From positions 496,001 through 560,000 of the forward strand of contig CAWIUT010000001.1 in NCBI GenBank assembly GCA_963839365.1: a stretch of 64,000 bases of DNA, in the 5' to 3' direction. Below, piece by piece: positions 43,518-51,919 of the stretch. Position 1 is the first letter of the stretch; every line of letters starts with the position of its first letter. This stretch comes from DASSKA01 sp963839365 (GTDB lineage: Bacteria; Actinomycetota; Actinomycetes; Propionibacteriales; Nocardioidaceae). Below the pieces are notes generated by a model that had not been told where the DNA came from, ran no database searches, and worked only from the letters and a program-made list of their open reading frames with translations. A program made the translations under genes and the position numbers.

Positions 43518-45224
43518 GTGCGCCGACTTCCCCTCGACCATCCCGGGACCGCTGACCACCGATCACCCGGCCGGTTCTTGTGGTGGATGGCTATGGGGCA
43601 GTGGCACACCCTTCTCGGTGCGATGGGGTTCGGGGTCGTCTGGATGACCGCCCAGGCCGTGATGCCGGCACTCATCGGCAGCGCCATCGACCATGGTCTG
43701 GGCGCCGGCGACATGCGGGCGCTGACGGTGTGGACGTCGGCCCTGCTCGGCGTCGGCCTGCTGCAGGCGGCCGCCGGGATCATGCGGCACCGGTTCGCGG
43801 TCACCAACTGGCTGACCGCCGCCTACCGCACCGTGCAGCTGATCGGCCGGCACACCGTGCATCTGGGCGCCACGCTGCCGCGGCGGGTGGCCACCGGCGA
43901 GGTCGTCGCCATCGGCACCAACGACCTGTCCCACCTCGGCAACTTCTTCGACGTGATCGGCCGGGCCGCCGGCGCGGTGGTCTCGTTCGCGGTGGTCGCC
44001 GCGCTGCTGCTGCACACGTCGCGCACCCTCGGCCTGGTGGTGCTCGTCGGGGTCCCGCTGCTGCTGGTCGCGGTCGGCCCGCTGCTCAGGCCGCTGCAGC
44101 GGCGCAACCTCACCCAGCGGGACATGATGGGCGACCTGGCCAACCTGGCCACCAACATCGTCGCCGGGCTGCGCGTGCTGCGCGGCATCGGCGGGGAGTC
44201 GGTCTTCCACGACCGCTACGTCCGCGACTCCCAGCGGGTCCGCCGCGCCGGGGTGCAGGTGGGCCGCCTGCAGTCGGTGCTGGACGCGCTGCAGGTGTTC
44301 CTGCCCGGCGTGTTCGTGGTGCTGGTGGTCTGGCTCGGTGCCCGGTTCGCGCTCCAGGGCCGGATCACCGCCGGCGAGCTGGTCGCCTTCTACGGGTACG
44401 CCGCGTTCCTGGTCATCCCGCTGCGCACCGCCACCGAGCTGGCAAACAAGGGCATCCGTGCGTTCGTCGCCGCCCGGCGGGTGGTGCGGGTGCTGGCGCT
44501 CCAACCGGAGGTGGCCGACCCCGCGCTGCCGTCCGAGGAACCGCCTCCCGGCGCGGAGCTCGTGGACGCCGGTAGCGGGCTGCGGGTGCCCAGCGGGGCA
44601 CTCACCGCCCTGGTCTCCGACCCTCCCGACGACAGCGCCGAGGTGGCGGACCGGCTGGGCCGCTACACGGAGGGGGAGGTGACCTGGGGCGGCGTCCCGC
44701 TGGCCGGGCTGCGACGCAGCGTGGTGCGCAGCCGGATCGTGGTCTCCGACGCCACCGCCGCACTGTTCTCCGGCCCGCTCGGCGAGCAGCTCGACATCCG
44801 CGACCGCGGCCACCTTGCCGTGGCCGACGCGCTGCGGGCCGCCTCCGCGCAGGACGTCTTGGAGGCGCTGCCCGCGGGGCTGGCCACCATGGTCGCCGAA
44901 CGCGGCCGGTCCTTCTCCGGCGGCCAGCGGCAGCGGCTGGTGCTGGCCCGCGCGCTGGCCGCGGACCCGGAGGTGCTCGTGCTGGTGGAGCCCACCTCCG
45001 CGGTGGACGCGCACACCGAGGCCCGGGTGGCCGGCCGGCTGCGCGAGCACCGACAGGGCCGCACCACGGTGGTCACCACCACCAGCCCGCTGCTGCTGGA
45101 CCGGGTCGACCACGTGGCGTTCCTCGTCGACGGTCGAGTGGCAGCGTTCGGCACGCACCGCGAGCTGCTGGACGAGGTGCCGGCCTACCGCGCCGTGGTC
45201 ACCCGCGAGGAGGCAGCCTCATGA
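43518..45224 (+). CDS. ABC exporter half with degenerate ATP site (Walker A, Walker B Asp and switch His lost)
   Basis: 568 residues from GTG 43518 (582 if TTG 43476 is used). A six-segment exporter membrane domain (about 25-310) is fused to an NBD. Where Walker A should be stands SDPPDDSAE (367-375), with no GxxGxGKS. Walker B reads LVLVEPTS (Val490 for Asp, Glu kept), and the switch region TTTSP has no His. The signature FSGGQ (466-470) and the D-loop SAVD are intact. This subunit should therefore supply only the signature half of a site completed by the next protein. The stop overlaps the partner start (ATGA). The cargo is unknown. Confidence 0.88.
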   Translation: MRRLPLDHPGTADHRSPGRFLWWMAMGQWHTLLGAMGFGVVWMTAQAVMPALIGSAIDHGLGAGDMRALTVWTSALLGVGLLQAAAGIMRHRFAVTNWLTAAYRTVQLIGRHTVHLGATLPRRVATGEVVAIGTNDLSHLGNFFDVIGRAAGAVVSFAVVAALLLHTSRTLGLVVLVGVPLLLVAVGPLLRPLQRRNLTQRDMMGDLANLATNIVAGLRVLRGIGGESVFHDRYVRDSQRVRRAGVQVGRLQSVLDALQVFLPGVFVVLVVWLGARFALQGRITAGELVAFYGYAAFLVIPLRTATELANKGIRAFVAARRVVRVLALQPEVADPALPSEEPPPGAELVDAGSGLRVPSGALTALVSDPPDDSAEVADRLGRYTEGEVTWGGVPLAGLRRSVVRSRIVVSDATAALFSGPLGEQLDIRDRGHLAVADALRAASAQDVLEALPAGLATMVAERGRSFSGGQRQRLVLARALAADPEVLVLVEPTSAVDAHTEARVAGRLREHRQGRTTVVTTTSPLLLDRVDHVAFLVDGRVAAFGTHRELLDEVPAYRAVVTREEAAS

Positions 45225-47098
45225 GCACCCGGACGACCGCTCCGTTGCGCGAGGTGGACGAGCAGGTCGAGGCGACCACCGACGTGGGCACGATCCTGCC
45301 CGTGGCCACCAACCGCCAGGTGCTCGGCTACGTGCGCTCGCTGTTGGGCCGCTACCCACGCTGGCTCTACGGCGCACTCGTGCTGCACGTGCTCGCCGCG
45401 GTGGCCGCACTGGCGGGCCCGCGGCTGATCGGCGACCTCGTGCAGTCGGTCAAGACGGGCACCACGGTGCACCACGTGGACACGACGGTGCTGACGCTGG
45501 CGGGGTTCCTGCTCGCGCAGACAGTGCTCACCCGCTACGCCCGCTACCTGTCGTTCGTGCTCGGGGAGCGGGTGCTGGCCGAGCTGCGCGAGGACTTCGT
45601 GGCGAACACCCTGGCGCTGCCGGTCGGGGTGGTGGAGAACGCCGGCAGCGGCGACCTGCTCACCCGCACCTCCCGGGACGTGGACCAGCTCGGCTACTCG
45701 GTCCGGTTCGCGCTGCCGGAGTGGGTGATCGCGCTGATCACCGGCCTCGCCACCTTCGGCGGGGCGCTGGCGGTCGGCTGGTGGGTGGCGCTGCCCTGCC
45801 TGCTCGGCGTGCCGCCGCTGGTGGTCGGGCTGCGGTGGTACCTCGCCCGGGCCAAGGACGGGTACCTCCGTGAGGGCGCGTCGTACGCCACCATCAACGC
45901 TTCCCTCACCGAGACCGTGGAGGGCGCCCGGACGGTGGAGGCGCTCGGGCTGCAGCGGCGCCGGACCCGGCGCATCGACACCGACATCGCGGGCTCCTAC
46001 GCCGCCGAGCGGTACACCCTCTTCCTGCGCACCGTGTTCTTCCCCTCCGTGGAGGTCGCCTACCTGGTCCCCACGGTGGCCACCCTGCTGTTCGGCGGCT
46101 GGCTGTACACCCGCGGGGCGGTGTCGCTCGGCGACGTCACTGCGGCGACGCTCTACGTGCAGATGCTCATCGACCCGGTGGACCGGGTGGTGTCCATCCT
46201 CGACGAGCTGCAGGTCGGGGCTGCCTCCCTGGCCCGGCTGCTCGGCGTGGGGCACGTCCCGGACGACCGGACCGTCACCGGCCGGCAGCCGAGCGACGAG
46301 CGGCTGGAGGCGCACGACGTGCGGTTCTCCTACATGCCCGGACGGGACGTGCTGCACGGCGTGGACCTGGCCGTGGGCGTGGGCGAACGGATTGCGATGG
46401 TCGGTCCGTCCGGCGCCGGCAAGTCGACCCTGGGCCGGCTGCTGGCCGGCATCCATCCGCCGCGCACCGGCGCGGTGACCGTCGGCGGAGCGGAGCTGAC
46501 CGAGCTGCCGCTCAGCGAGCTGCGCCGGCACGTCGCGCTGGTCACCCAGGAGCACCACGTGTTCGTGGGCACGGTGCGCGAGAACCTGGTGATGGCGATC
46601 CCCCAGGCACCCGACGGCACCTGCACCGCGAGCGATGAGGCGCTGCTGGCCGCGTTGGACGCGGTGGACGCCCGGGACTGGGTGCGCGCCCTGCCCGACG
46701 GGCTGGACACCGTGGTGGGCTCTGGCGGCCGGTCGCTGACCCCGCCGCAGGCCCAGCAGGTGGCCCTCGCGCGGCTGGTGCTGGCCGACCCGCACACCCT
46801 GGTGCTCGACGAGGCGACCTCGCTGATCGACCCGAGGGCGGCCCGGCACCTGGAGCGGTCGCTGGCCGCGGTGCTGGCGGGCCGGACGGTGGTCGCGATC
46901 GCGCACCGGCTGTTCTCCGCCCACGACGCGGACCGGGTGGCGGTCGTCGAGGACGGCAGGATCAGCGAGCTCGGCTCGCACGAGGAGCTGGTCCGGCACG
47001 GCGGCTCGTACGCCGCGCTGTGGGAGTCCTGGCATGGTAGGGCCCAGCAGACGGCCCAGCAGACGGCCCAGCAGACGGCCCAGCAGACGGTCCGGTAG
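45221..47098 (+). CDS. ABC exporter half with intact Walker motifs but degenerate signature
   Basis: 625 residues with a membrane domain (about 45-320) and an NBD. The NBD has Walker A GPSGAGKST (395-403, Lys401), Q-loop VTQEHH, Walker B LVLDE (Asp530, Glu531) and switch His562 (AIAHR), all intact. The signature, normally LSGGQ, is SLTPPQAQQ (505-513). It complements the preceding subunit: together they can form one complete ATP site, while the other lacks both halves. The C-terminus is a QQTA repeat tail. It is coupled to the upstream gene by ATGA. Confidence 0.88.
   Translation: MSTRTTAPLREVDEQVEATTDVGTILPVATNRQVLGYVRSLLGRYPRWLYGALVLHVLAAVAALAGPRLIGDLVQSVKTGTTVHHVDTTVLTLAGFLLAQTVLTRYARYLSFVLGERVLAELREDFVANTLALPVGVVENAGSGDLLTRTSRDVDQLGYSVRFALPEWVIALITGLATFGGALAVGWWVALPCLLGVPPLVVGLRWYLARAKDGYLREGASYATINASLTETVEGARTVEALGLQRRRTRRIDTDIAGSYAAERYTLFLRTVFFPSVEVAYLVPTVATLLFGGWLYTRGAVSLGDVTAATLYVQMLIDPVDRVVSILDELQVGAASLARLLGVGHVPDDRTVTGRQPSDERLEAHDVRFSYMPGRDVLHGVDLAVGVGERIAMVGPSGAGKSTLGRLLAGIHPPRTGAVTVGGAELTELPLSELRRHVALVTQEHHVFVGTVRENLVMAIPQAPDGTCTASDEALLAALDAVDARDWVRALPDGLDTVVGSGGRSLTPPQAQQVALARLVLADPHTLVLDEATSLIDPRAARHLERSLAAVLAGRTVVAIAHRLFSAHDADRVAVVEDGRISELGSHEELVRHGGSYAALWESWHGRAQQTAQQTAQQTAQQTVR
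47045..47092 (+). repeat. Four 12-bp units at the 3' end of the exporter gene
   Basis: cagcagacggcc three times then cagcagacggtc, encoding QQTA, QQTA, QQTA and QQTV just before the stop. Near-identity suggests recent expansion. Confidence 0.9.
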
Positions 47099-47161
47099 CG
47101 CCTAGGTAAAAACTTCGAGGTCGTTGACTGTTAAACCTGGTATTTGTCCGATTCGTCCGGC

Positions 47162-47193
47162 ATGATTCCTGGTGGGGAATGGGGAGGAATCAT
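47162..47193 (+). promoter_or_regulatory. 5' hairpin that could mask the ribosome site of the next gene
   Basis: atgattcc (47162-47169) pairs perfectly with ggaatcat (47186-47193). The right arm takes in part of GGAGG (47183-47187), the ribosome site for ATG 47197. Upstream lies an AT-rich stretch with TTGACT (47124-47129) as a possible -35 box. Confidence 0.45.
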
Positions 47194-47196
47194 CAC

Positions 47197-47445
47197 ATGA
47201 TGCGTCGTTTCGGGTCTGCGCCACTGCACGCCACCAGCCGGGCCAATGATCGGACCAGTGACCGGGCCAGTGACCGGGCGGCCGACGGACGGGCCCAGGT
47301 GGCTCTGCGCCTGCTGACCGAGTTCCGGGAGGTGGCCGCGGTGGACGTGATCAGGGCGGTCAGCGACTGCGACCGTCAGTGGCCGAGCCAGCCGGGGGTG
47401 TTCATCGAGCGGGCCGCACGCCGGCGGCTGCGCGCGAGCGCGTAG
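47197..47445 (+). CDS. Small three-helix-bundle domain protein
   Basis: 82 residues from ATG 47197 (GGAGG nine bases upstream; ATG 47179 and ATG 47200 are alternatives). A repeat-built Arg/Ser/Asp head (ANDRTSDRASDRAAD) is followed by ALRLLTEFREVAAVDVIRAV and a helical end. This looks like the actinobacterial three-helix bundle dimerisation domain found in small proteins of unknown role. It stands alone between the exporter and the leftward reductase gene. Confidence 0.65.
   Translation: MMRRFGSAPLHATSRANDRTSDRASDRAADGRAQVALRLLTEFREVAAVDVIRAVSDCDRQWPSQPGVFIERAARRRLRASA
47240..47287 (+). repeat. Four 12-bp units in the small protein head
   Basis: gggccaatgatc, ggaccagtgacc, gggccagtgacc and gggcggccgacg. 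The middle two share ccagtgacc with the repeats at 10218 and 24203 on the other strand. Confidence 0.7.
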
Positions 47446-47469
47446 CCGAGCGCCGCGCCGGTCGAGGGG

Positions 47470-48129
47470 TCACAGCCCGGAGACGGCGATCCCGCTGCGG
47501 GTCTTGTAACGCTTGTTGATGCTGATCAGCACCGCGGTCAGCGGCTCGAGCTGACGGGCCATCCGCAGCCGCCCGGCATCCACCCCGTCCCGGCCGGTGA
47601 CGGCACGGGCCAGGTCGATGGCCACCGCCTTCGCGTCCGGGTCGTCGCCGCAGACCAGCACGTCCTCGTGCGAGAGGTACTCCTCGTCTCCCCAGAGCGT
47701 GACCGCGGAGACGTGGTGGAACGCGCCGACGACCCGCGCCTCCGGCACCAGCGCGGCCGCCTCCTCCGCGGCGCTGCCCCCGGGCACGACCAGCCCGTAC
47801 GGGCCCTGCTTGTCGAAGCCGATCGGGTTCACGCACGAGATCACGGTGCTGCCGGCCAGCGCCGGCGCCAGCGCGCTGACCAGCTCGTCGTGCCCGTCGT
47901 AGGGAACCGCCAGCAGGACCACGTCCGCGGCGGCGACGGCGTCCTCGTTCACGGCACCCCGGACCGCGCTCCCGGGCACCCGCTCGGCGATCTCGGCCGC
48001 GGTGGCCACGGCCCGCTCCTGGGACCGCGAGCCGATCACCACCGAGTGGCCGTGCCGGACCCACCGGTAGGCGAGCCCGCGGCCCTGCGGGCCGGTGCCA
48101 CCGATCACCGCGATCTGGTACGCCGCCAT
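47470..48129 (-). CDS. npdG: NADPH-dependent F420 reductase
   Basis: 219 residues from ATG 48129 with AGGAGG four bases upstream. The NADP fold is AVIGGTGPQGRGLAYRW near the N-terminus, with IGSRSQERA as the phosphate-binding strand end. NPIGFDKQGPYG and FHHVSAVTL match F420:NADP oxidoreductases, which pass hydride between NADPH and F420. The neighbouring F420-type luciferase-like oxidoreductase, divergent across a palindrome, could use the reduced F420. Confidence 0.85.
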   Translation of the reverse strand: MAAYQIAVIGGTGPQGRGLAYRWVRHGHSVVIGSRSQERAVATAAEIAERVPGSAVRGAVNEDAVAAADVVLLAVPYDGHDELVSALAPALAGSTVISCVNPIGFDKQGPYGLVVPGGSAAEEAAALVPEARVVGAFHHVSAVTLWGDEEYLSHEDVLVCGDDPDAKAVAIDLARAVTGRDGVDAGRLRMARQLEPLTAVLISINKRYKTRSGIAVSGL

Positions 48130-48175
48130 CGAGCCTCCTGTGCGTGTGCGCCTCGTCATGGTGACCTGGCGTCGA

Positions 48176-48192
48176 TGACAGCGATACTGTCA
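48176..48192. promoter_or_regulatory. 17-bp palindrome on the promoter between the F420 genes
   Basis: TGACAGCGATACTGTCA has perfect 6-base arms around five bases. It overlaps TACTGT (48185-48190), a good -10 box for the rightward oxidoreductase gene. It probably binds a repressor controlling one or both divergent genes. No regulator gene is adjacent. Confidence 0.5.
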
Positions 48193-48269
48193 CGATGGGG
48201 ACGGCCGCCCGGGACCGGCCCCGGCCCCGGCCGACCTGACCAGCCGCTCTGCCGACGCGAAGGACGCAC

Positions 48270-49301
48270 ATGAAGCTCTCCACGATGCTCACCTACTCCG
48301 GCAACCCGCGGGAGGCCGCGGACTCCGTCGTCGCCCTCGAGCGCGCCGGGCTGGACACGGTCTGGGTGGCGGAGGCCTACGGCTTCGACTCCCCCACCCT
48401 GATGGGCTACCTGGCCGCGCGCACCGAGACGGTGGAGATCGGCTCGGCGATCCTGAACATCTACTCGCGCACCCCCGGGGCGATCGCGCAGACCGCGGCC
48501 GGTCTCGACAACGTCTCCGGCGGGCGCGCCGTGCTCGGGCTGGGGGCTTCGGGGCCGCAGGTGATCGAGGGCTGGCACGGGGTTCCCTACGAGAAGCCGT
48601 TGACGCGCACCCGCGAGGTCGTCGACATCGTGCGGGCCGCGCTGCGCCGGGAGAGGCTCGACTACCACGGCAAGGTGTTCGACCTGCCGCTGCCGGACGA
48701 CCAGGGCCTGGGGCTGGGCAAGCCGCTGAAGATGCTCACCAAGCCGGAGCGGCCGGCGGTGCCGATCTACATCGCAGCACTGGGTGAGAAGAACGTCGCG
48801 GGCACGGCGGAGTACGCCGACGGCTGGCTGCCGTTCATGTACGCGCCGGAGAAGGCGGACGCGATCTGGGGTGAGCCGCTGGCCCGCGGCGCGGCCAGGC
48901 GGCAGGAGGGTCTCGACCCGCTCGAGATCGTCGCCGGCGGCATGGTCGCGGTCGGCGAGGACGTGAAGGGGATGCTGGACTTCGCCCGCCCGGTGTTCGC
49001 GCTGTACATCGGCGGCATGGGCGCGAGGAACAAGAACTTCTACAACGACCTCGCCCGCCGCTACGGCTACGAGGAGGAGGCCGCCACGATCCAGGACATG
49101 TACCTGTCCGGGCACAAGCGCGACGCCGAGGCCGTCGTACCCACCGAGCTGCTCGAGATGTGCAACCTGGTCGGCCCGGAGTCCTACGTCAAGGAGCGCA
49201 TCGAGGCCTTCCGAGAGGCCGGGGTCACCAACCTGCAGGTGACCCCGGTCGCCGAGGACCCGGCCGGGCTGGTCGCCCGGCTGAAGGAGTGGGTGGCCTG
49301 A
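48270..49301 (+). CDS. LLM-class F420-dependent oxidoreductase
   Basis: 343-residue TIM-barrel flavin/F420 enzyme of the luciferase-like family. MKLSTMLTYSGNPREAAD, AEAYGFDSPTLMGYLAARTE and VLGLGASGPQVIEGWHG are characteristic, and this branch is usually F420-dependent. GAAGGA lies six bases before the ATG. The stop overlaps the acyl-CoA dehydrogenase start (TGATG), so the two probably act in one pathway, perhaps lipid or steroid breakdown. The substrate is not readable. Confidence 0.85.
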   Translation: MKLSTMLTYSGNPREAADSVVALERAGLDTVWVAEAYGFDSPTLMGYLAARTETVEIGSAILNIYSRTPGAIAQTAAGLDNVSGGRAVLGLGASGPQVIEGWHGVPYEKPLTRTREVVDIVRAALRRERLDYHGKVFDLPLPDDQGLGLGKPLKMLTKPERPAVPIYIAALGEKNVAGTAEYADGWLPFMYAPEKADAIWGEPLARGAARRQEGLDPLEIVAGGMVAVGEDVKGMLDFARPVFALYIGGMGARNKNFYNDLARRYGYEEEAATIQDMYLSGHKRDAEAVVPTELLEMCNLVGPESYVKERIEAFREAGVTNLQVTPVAEDPAGLVARLKEWVA

Positions 49302-50446
49302 TGCCGGACCGCGAGATCCTCACCGACGAGCACGCCGCGTTCCGCAGCACCGCGCGCACCTTCCTGGAGCGCGAGGCGGTGCCGTTCCACGAGCAGTGGG
49401 AGGCCGACGGCGTGGTCTCCCGCGACGTGTGGCTGGCGGCCGGGCGCGCCGGGCTGCTCGGCTTCGACGTCGAGGAGGAGCACGGCGGAGGGGGCGTGCG
49501 CGACTTCCGCTACAACATGGTGCTCAACGAGGAGATGACCCGGCTCGGCCTGCACGGTCCGGCGTTCGGGCTGCACAACGACATCATCCTGCCGTACCTG
49601 ACCTCGCTGGGCACCAACGAGCAGAAGCGCCGCTTCCTGCCCGGCTGCTGCACCGGGGAGACGATCACGGCGATCGCGATGACAGAGCCCGGCGCGGGCA
49701 GCGACCTGCAGGGCATCCGCACCACCGCGGTCGACAAGGGCGACCACTACGTGCTCAACGGCTCCAAGACGTTCATCAGCAACGGGATCCTCGCCGACCT
49801 GGTGGTCGTGGTTGCCCGCACCGACCCCGACGCCGGTCACCAGGGCATCAGCCTGCTGCTCGTCGAGCGCGGGATGACCGGGTTCGAGCGCGGCCGGAAC
49901 CTCGACAAGGTCGGCCTGCACGCCCAGGACACCGCCGAGCTGTTCTTCGACGACGTGGCGGTCCCGAAGGCGAACCTGCTCGGCGACGCCGGGCGGGGCT
50001 TCGTCTACCTCATGCAGAACCTGCCACAGGAGCGGCTGTCCATCGCCACCGTGGCAGCGGCCGCCTGTGAGCGGGTGCTCGAGCTGGCGCTGGACCACGC
50101 CCGGCAGCGGCAGGCCTTCGGCCGTCCGATCGGGAAGTTCCAGCACACCCGGTTCCTGCTGGCCGAGATGGCCACCGAGACCCGGATCGCGCGGGTGTTC
50201 GTCGACGACTGCGTGCGCCGTCACAACGCCGGCGACCTCGACGCCAGCGGGGCGTCGATGGCGAAGTGGTGGACCACCGAGCTGCAGAAGAAGACCGTCG
50301 ACCAGGCGGTGCAGATCTTCGGCGGCTACGGCTACATGCTGGAGTACCCGATCGCCAAGGCCTACCTGGACACCAGGATCCAGACCATCTACGGCGGCAC
50401 CACCGAGGTCCAGAAGGAGATCATCGGTCGCTCGCTGGGCCTGTAA
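49301..50446 (+). CDS. Acyl-CoA dehydrogenase
   Basis: 381-residue FAD enzyme that forms a 2,3-double bond in an acyl-CoA. AIAMTEPGAGSDLQGI and GSKTFISNG bind FAD and substrate, and RQAFGRPIGKFQHTRF and IFGGYGYMLEYPI follow. The position of the usual C-terminal catalytic Glu is Gly (IYGGTTEVQ). This is normal in the branch where the base sits on an earlier helix, probably the Glu of ACERVLELAL. It is translationally coupled to the F420-type gene. Confidence 0.92.
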   Translation: MPDREILTDEHAAFRSTARTFLEREAVPFHEQWEADGVVSRDVWLAAGRAGLLGFDVEEEHGGGGVRDFRYNMVLNEEMTRLGLHGPAFGLHNDIILPYLTSLGTNEQKRRFLPGCCTGETITAIAMTEPGAGSDLQGIRTTAVDKGDHYVLNGSKTFISNGILADLVVVVARTDPDAGHQGISLLLVERGMTGFERGRNLDKVGLHAQDTAELFFDDVAVPKANLLGDAGRGFVYLMQNLPQERLSIATVAAAACERVLELALDHARQRQAFGRPIGKFQHTRFLLAEMATETRIARVFVDDCVRRHNAGDLDASGASMAKWWTTELQKKTVDQAVQIFGGYGYMLEYPIAKAYLDTRIQTIYGGTTEVQKEIIGRSLGL

Positions 50447-50505
50447 GAGCAGGGCCCGCGCCGCCGGCACCGGAACCTGTCAGACATCGAGGACCGGCGC
50501 GCTTC

Positions 50506-51825
50506 TCAGCGGCCGACCGGCACCTCGGCAGGGGCCAGCCGCACCGGGAGCGCGTTGACGCCGTGCACCAGCGACAGCCGCCGGAAGTCCAGGTCCGTGT
50601 CGGCCAGCCGCAGGTCCGGGAAGCGACGGGCGAGGGCCGGGTAGGCGATCCGCAGCTCCATCCGGGCCAGCTCGGCGCCCACACACCGGTGGAAGCCGTG
50701 CCCGAAGGCGAGGTGCGGCACCGGCGCACGGCCGCTGTCGAAGCTGCCCAGGTCGCCGCCCCGCCCGCTGACCTGCCCGCCTGCCTGCCCGCTGCCCAGG
50801 CGCCCGTCGCGGTTGGCGCCGGCCAGGTGCACCACCACCACGTCCCCCTTGCCGATCTGCTGGCCGGCCAGCTCCAGGTCCTGCTTGGGGAACCGCGGGA
50901 ACGCGACCTGCACCACCGTCAGGTAGCGCAGCAGCTCCTCGACGGTGCGGTCCACCGCCGTGGGGTCGGCGGCCAACCGGGCGTAGTCCTCCGGGTGGTC
51001 GAGCAGCACCGCGGTGCCCAGCGCGAGCATGCTCGCGCTGGTCTCCAGGCCGCCGGTGAAGACCCCGTCGGCGAGCCCACCGAGGTCGAAGTCGCTGATC
51101 TCGTCGCCGTGCTCGCGGATGATGTGGCCGATCAGCCCCTCGCCGGGGTCCGTGCGCTGCTTGCGGGTGGCCTCCATGAGGAACCGGCGGGACTCCGAGA
51201 CCGCGCCGAGCGACCCGGACCCGCCGTAGGACACGTCGAAGCGCGCCGACCCGAGCTGACGGAACGTGTCCCGGTCCTCGTCGGGCAGCCCGAGCAGCTC
51301 GCAGATCACCAGGAACGGCACCGGGAACGCGAACGTCGGCACCAGGTCCACGTCCGGACCCTGCCGCTCCACATCGTCGAGCTGCCGCTCGACGATGTCC
51401 GCGACCCGAGGGCGCAGCCGCTCCAGCCGGCGCATGGTGAACTCCGGGGTGAGCAGCCTGCGGAGCCGGGTGTGGTCCGGCGGGTCGGTGAACCCGAGCC
51501 CGCCGATGTCGCCGTCGACGGTGGAGCCACGCCGCCCCATGAGGGGGCGGATGTCGTTGCTGTAGCTGGTGGTGTCCGCGAGCACCTGCCGCGCCTCCGC
51601 CGCACCGGTGACCAGCCAGATGTTCATGCCGAGGAAGGAGGTGTGCCTGTGCACCGGCTCCAGGTCGCCGAGCCGCGGGGACGGGTCCATCCCGGTGCGG
51701 TTCAACGGCCAGGTCAGCGACTCGGGCACCTTGTCGATGCGGGTCAGGTCGATGCCGTCGCGGGTGGCGTGCGCCATCAGGCGGGTGCGCACCCGCTCCT
51801 TCAGGTAGCCAAGCACGCCGGCCAC
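50506..51825 (-). CDS. Cytochrome P450
   Basis: 439-residue soluble bacterial P450. The I-helix reads GVFTGGLETSAS, the K-helix ExxR is in VEELLRYL, and the haem Cys lies in FGHGFHRCVGAE. Between ANRD and HLAFGHG there is a Gly/Ser/Gln-rich insert of about 12 residues encoded by 12-base repeats. It lies on the surface meander, where it could be tolerated. It faces the acyl-CoA dehydrogenase tail to tail, and the substrate and redox partners are unknown. Confidence 0.92.
   Translation of the reverse strand: MAGVLGYLKERVRTRLMAHATRDGIDLTRIDKVPESLTWPLNRTGMDPSPRLGDLEPVHRHTSFLGMNIWLVTGAAEARQVLADTTSYSNDIRPLMGRRGSTVDGDIGGLGFTDPPDHTRLRRLLTPEFTMRRLERLRPRVADIVERQLDDVERQGPDVDLVPTFAFPVPFLVICELLGLPDEDRDTFRQLGSARFDVSYGGSGSLGAVSESRRFLMEATRKQRTDPGEGLIGHIIREHGDEISDFDLGGLADGVFTGGLETSASMLALGTAVLLDHPEDYARLAADPTAVDRTVEELLRYLTVVQVAFPRFPKQDLELAGQQIGKGDVVVVHLAGANRDGRLGSGQAGGQVSGRGGDLGSFDSGRAPVPHLAFGHGFHRCVGAELARMELRIAYPALARRFPDLRLADTDLDFRRLSLVHGVNALPVRLAPAEVPVGR
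50749..50796 (-). repeat. Four degenerate 12-bp units in the P450 meander loop
   Basis: Read on the minus strand: ggcagcgggcag, gcaggcgggcag, gtcagcgggcgg, ggcggcgacctg, encoding GSGQ, AGGQ, VSGR and GGDL. They are absent from typical P450s at this place. Confidence 0.6.
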
Positions 51826-51919
51826 GTCGACTCCCCGTCCTGTTGGTCCGTTCTGAACGCCTCAGCCTAACCGCCGCGGTGTCCCGCAGTGCGGGCGAAC
51901 CGCCGTCGGCGGGCCCGGG

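Noticed and set aside
50280..50446. Loss of the catalytic Glu in the acyl-CoA dehydrogenase (IYGGT)
   Set aside because: This Gly is normal in the branch where the base lies on an earlier helix, so it is not evidence of inactivity.
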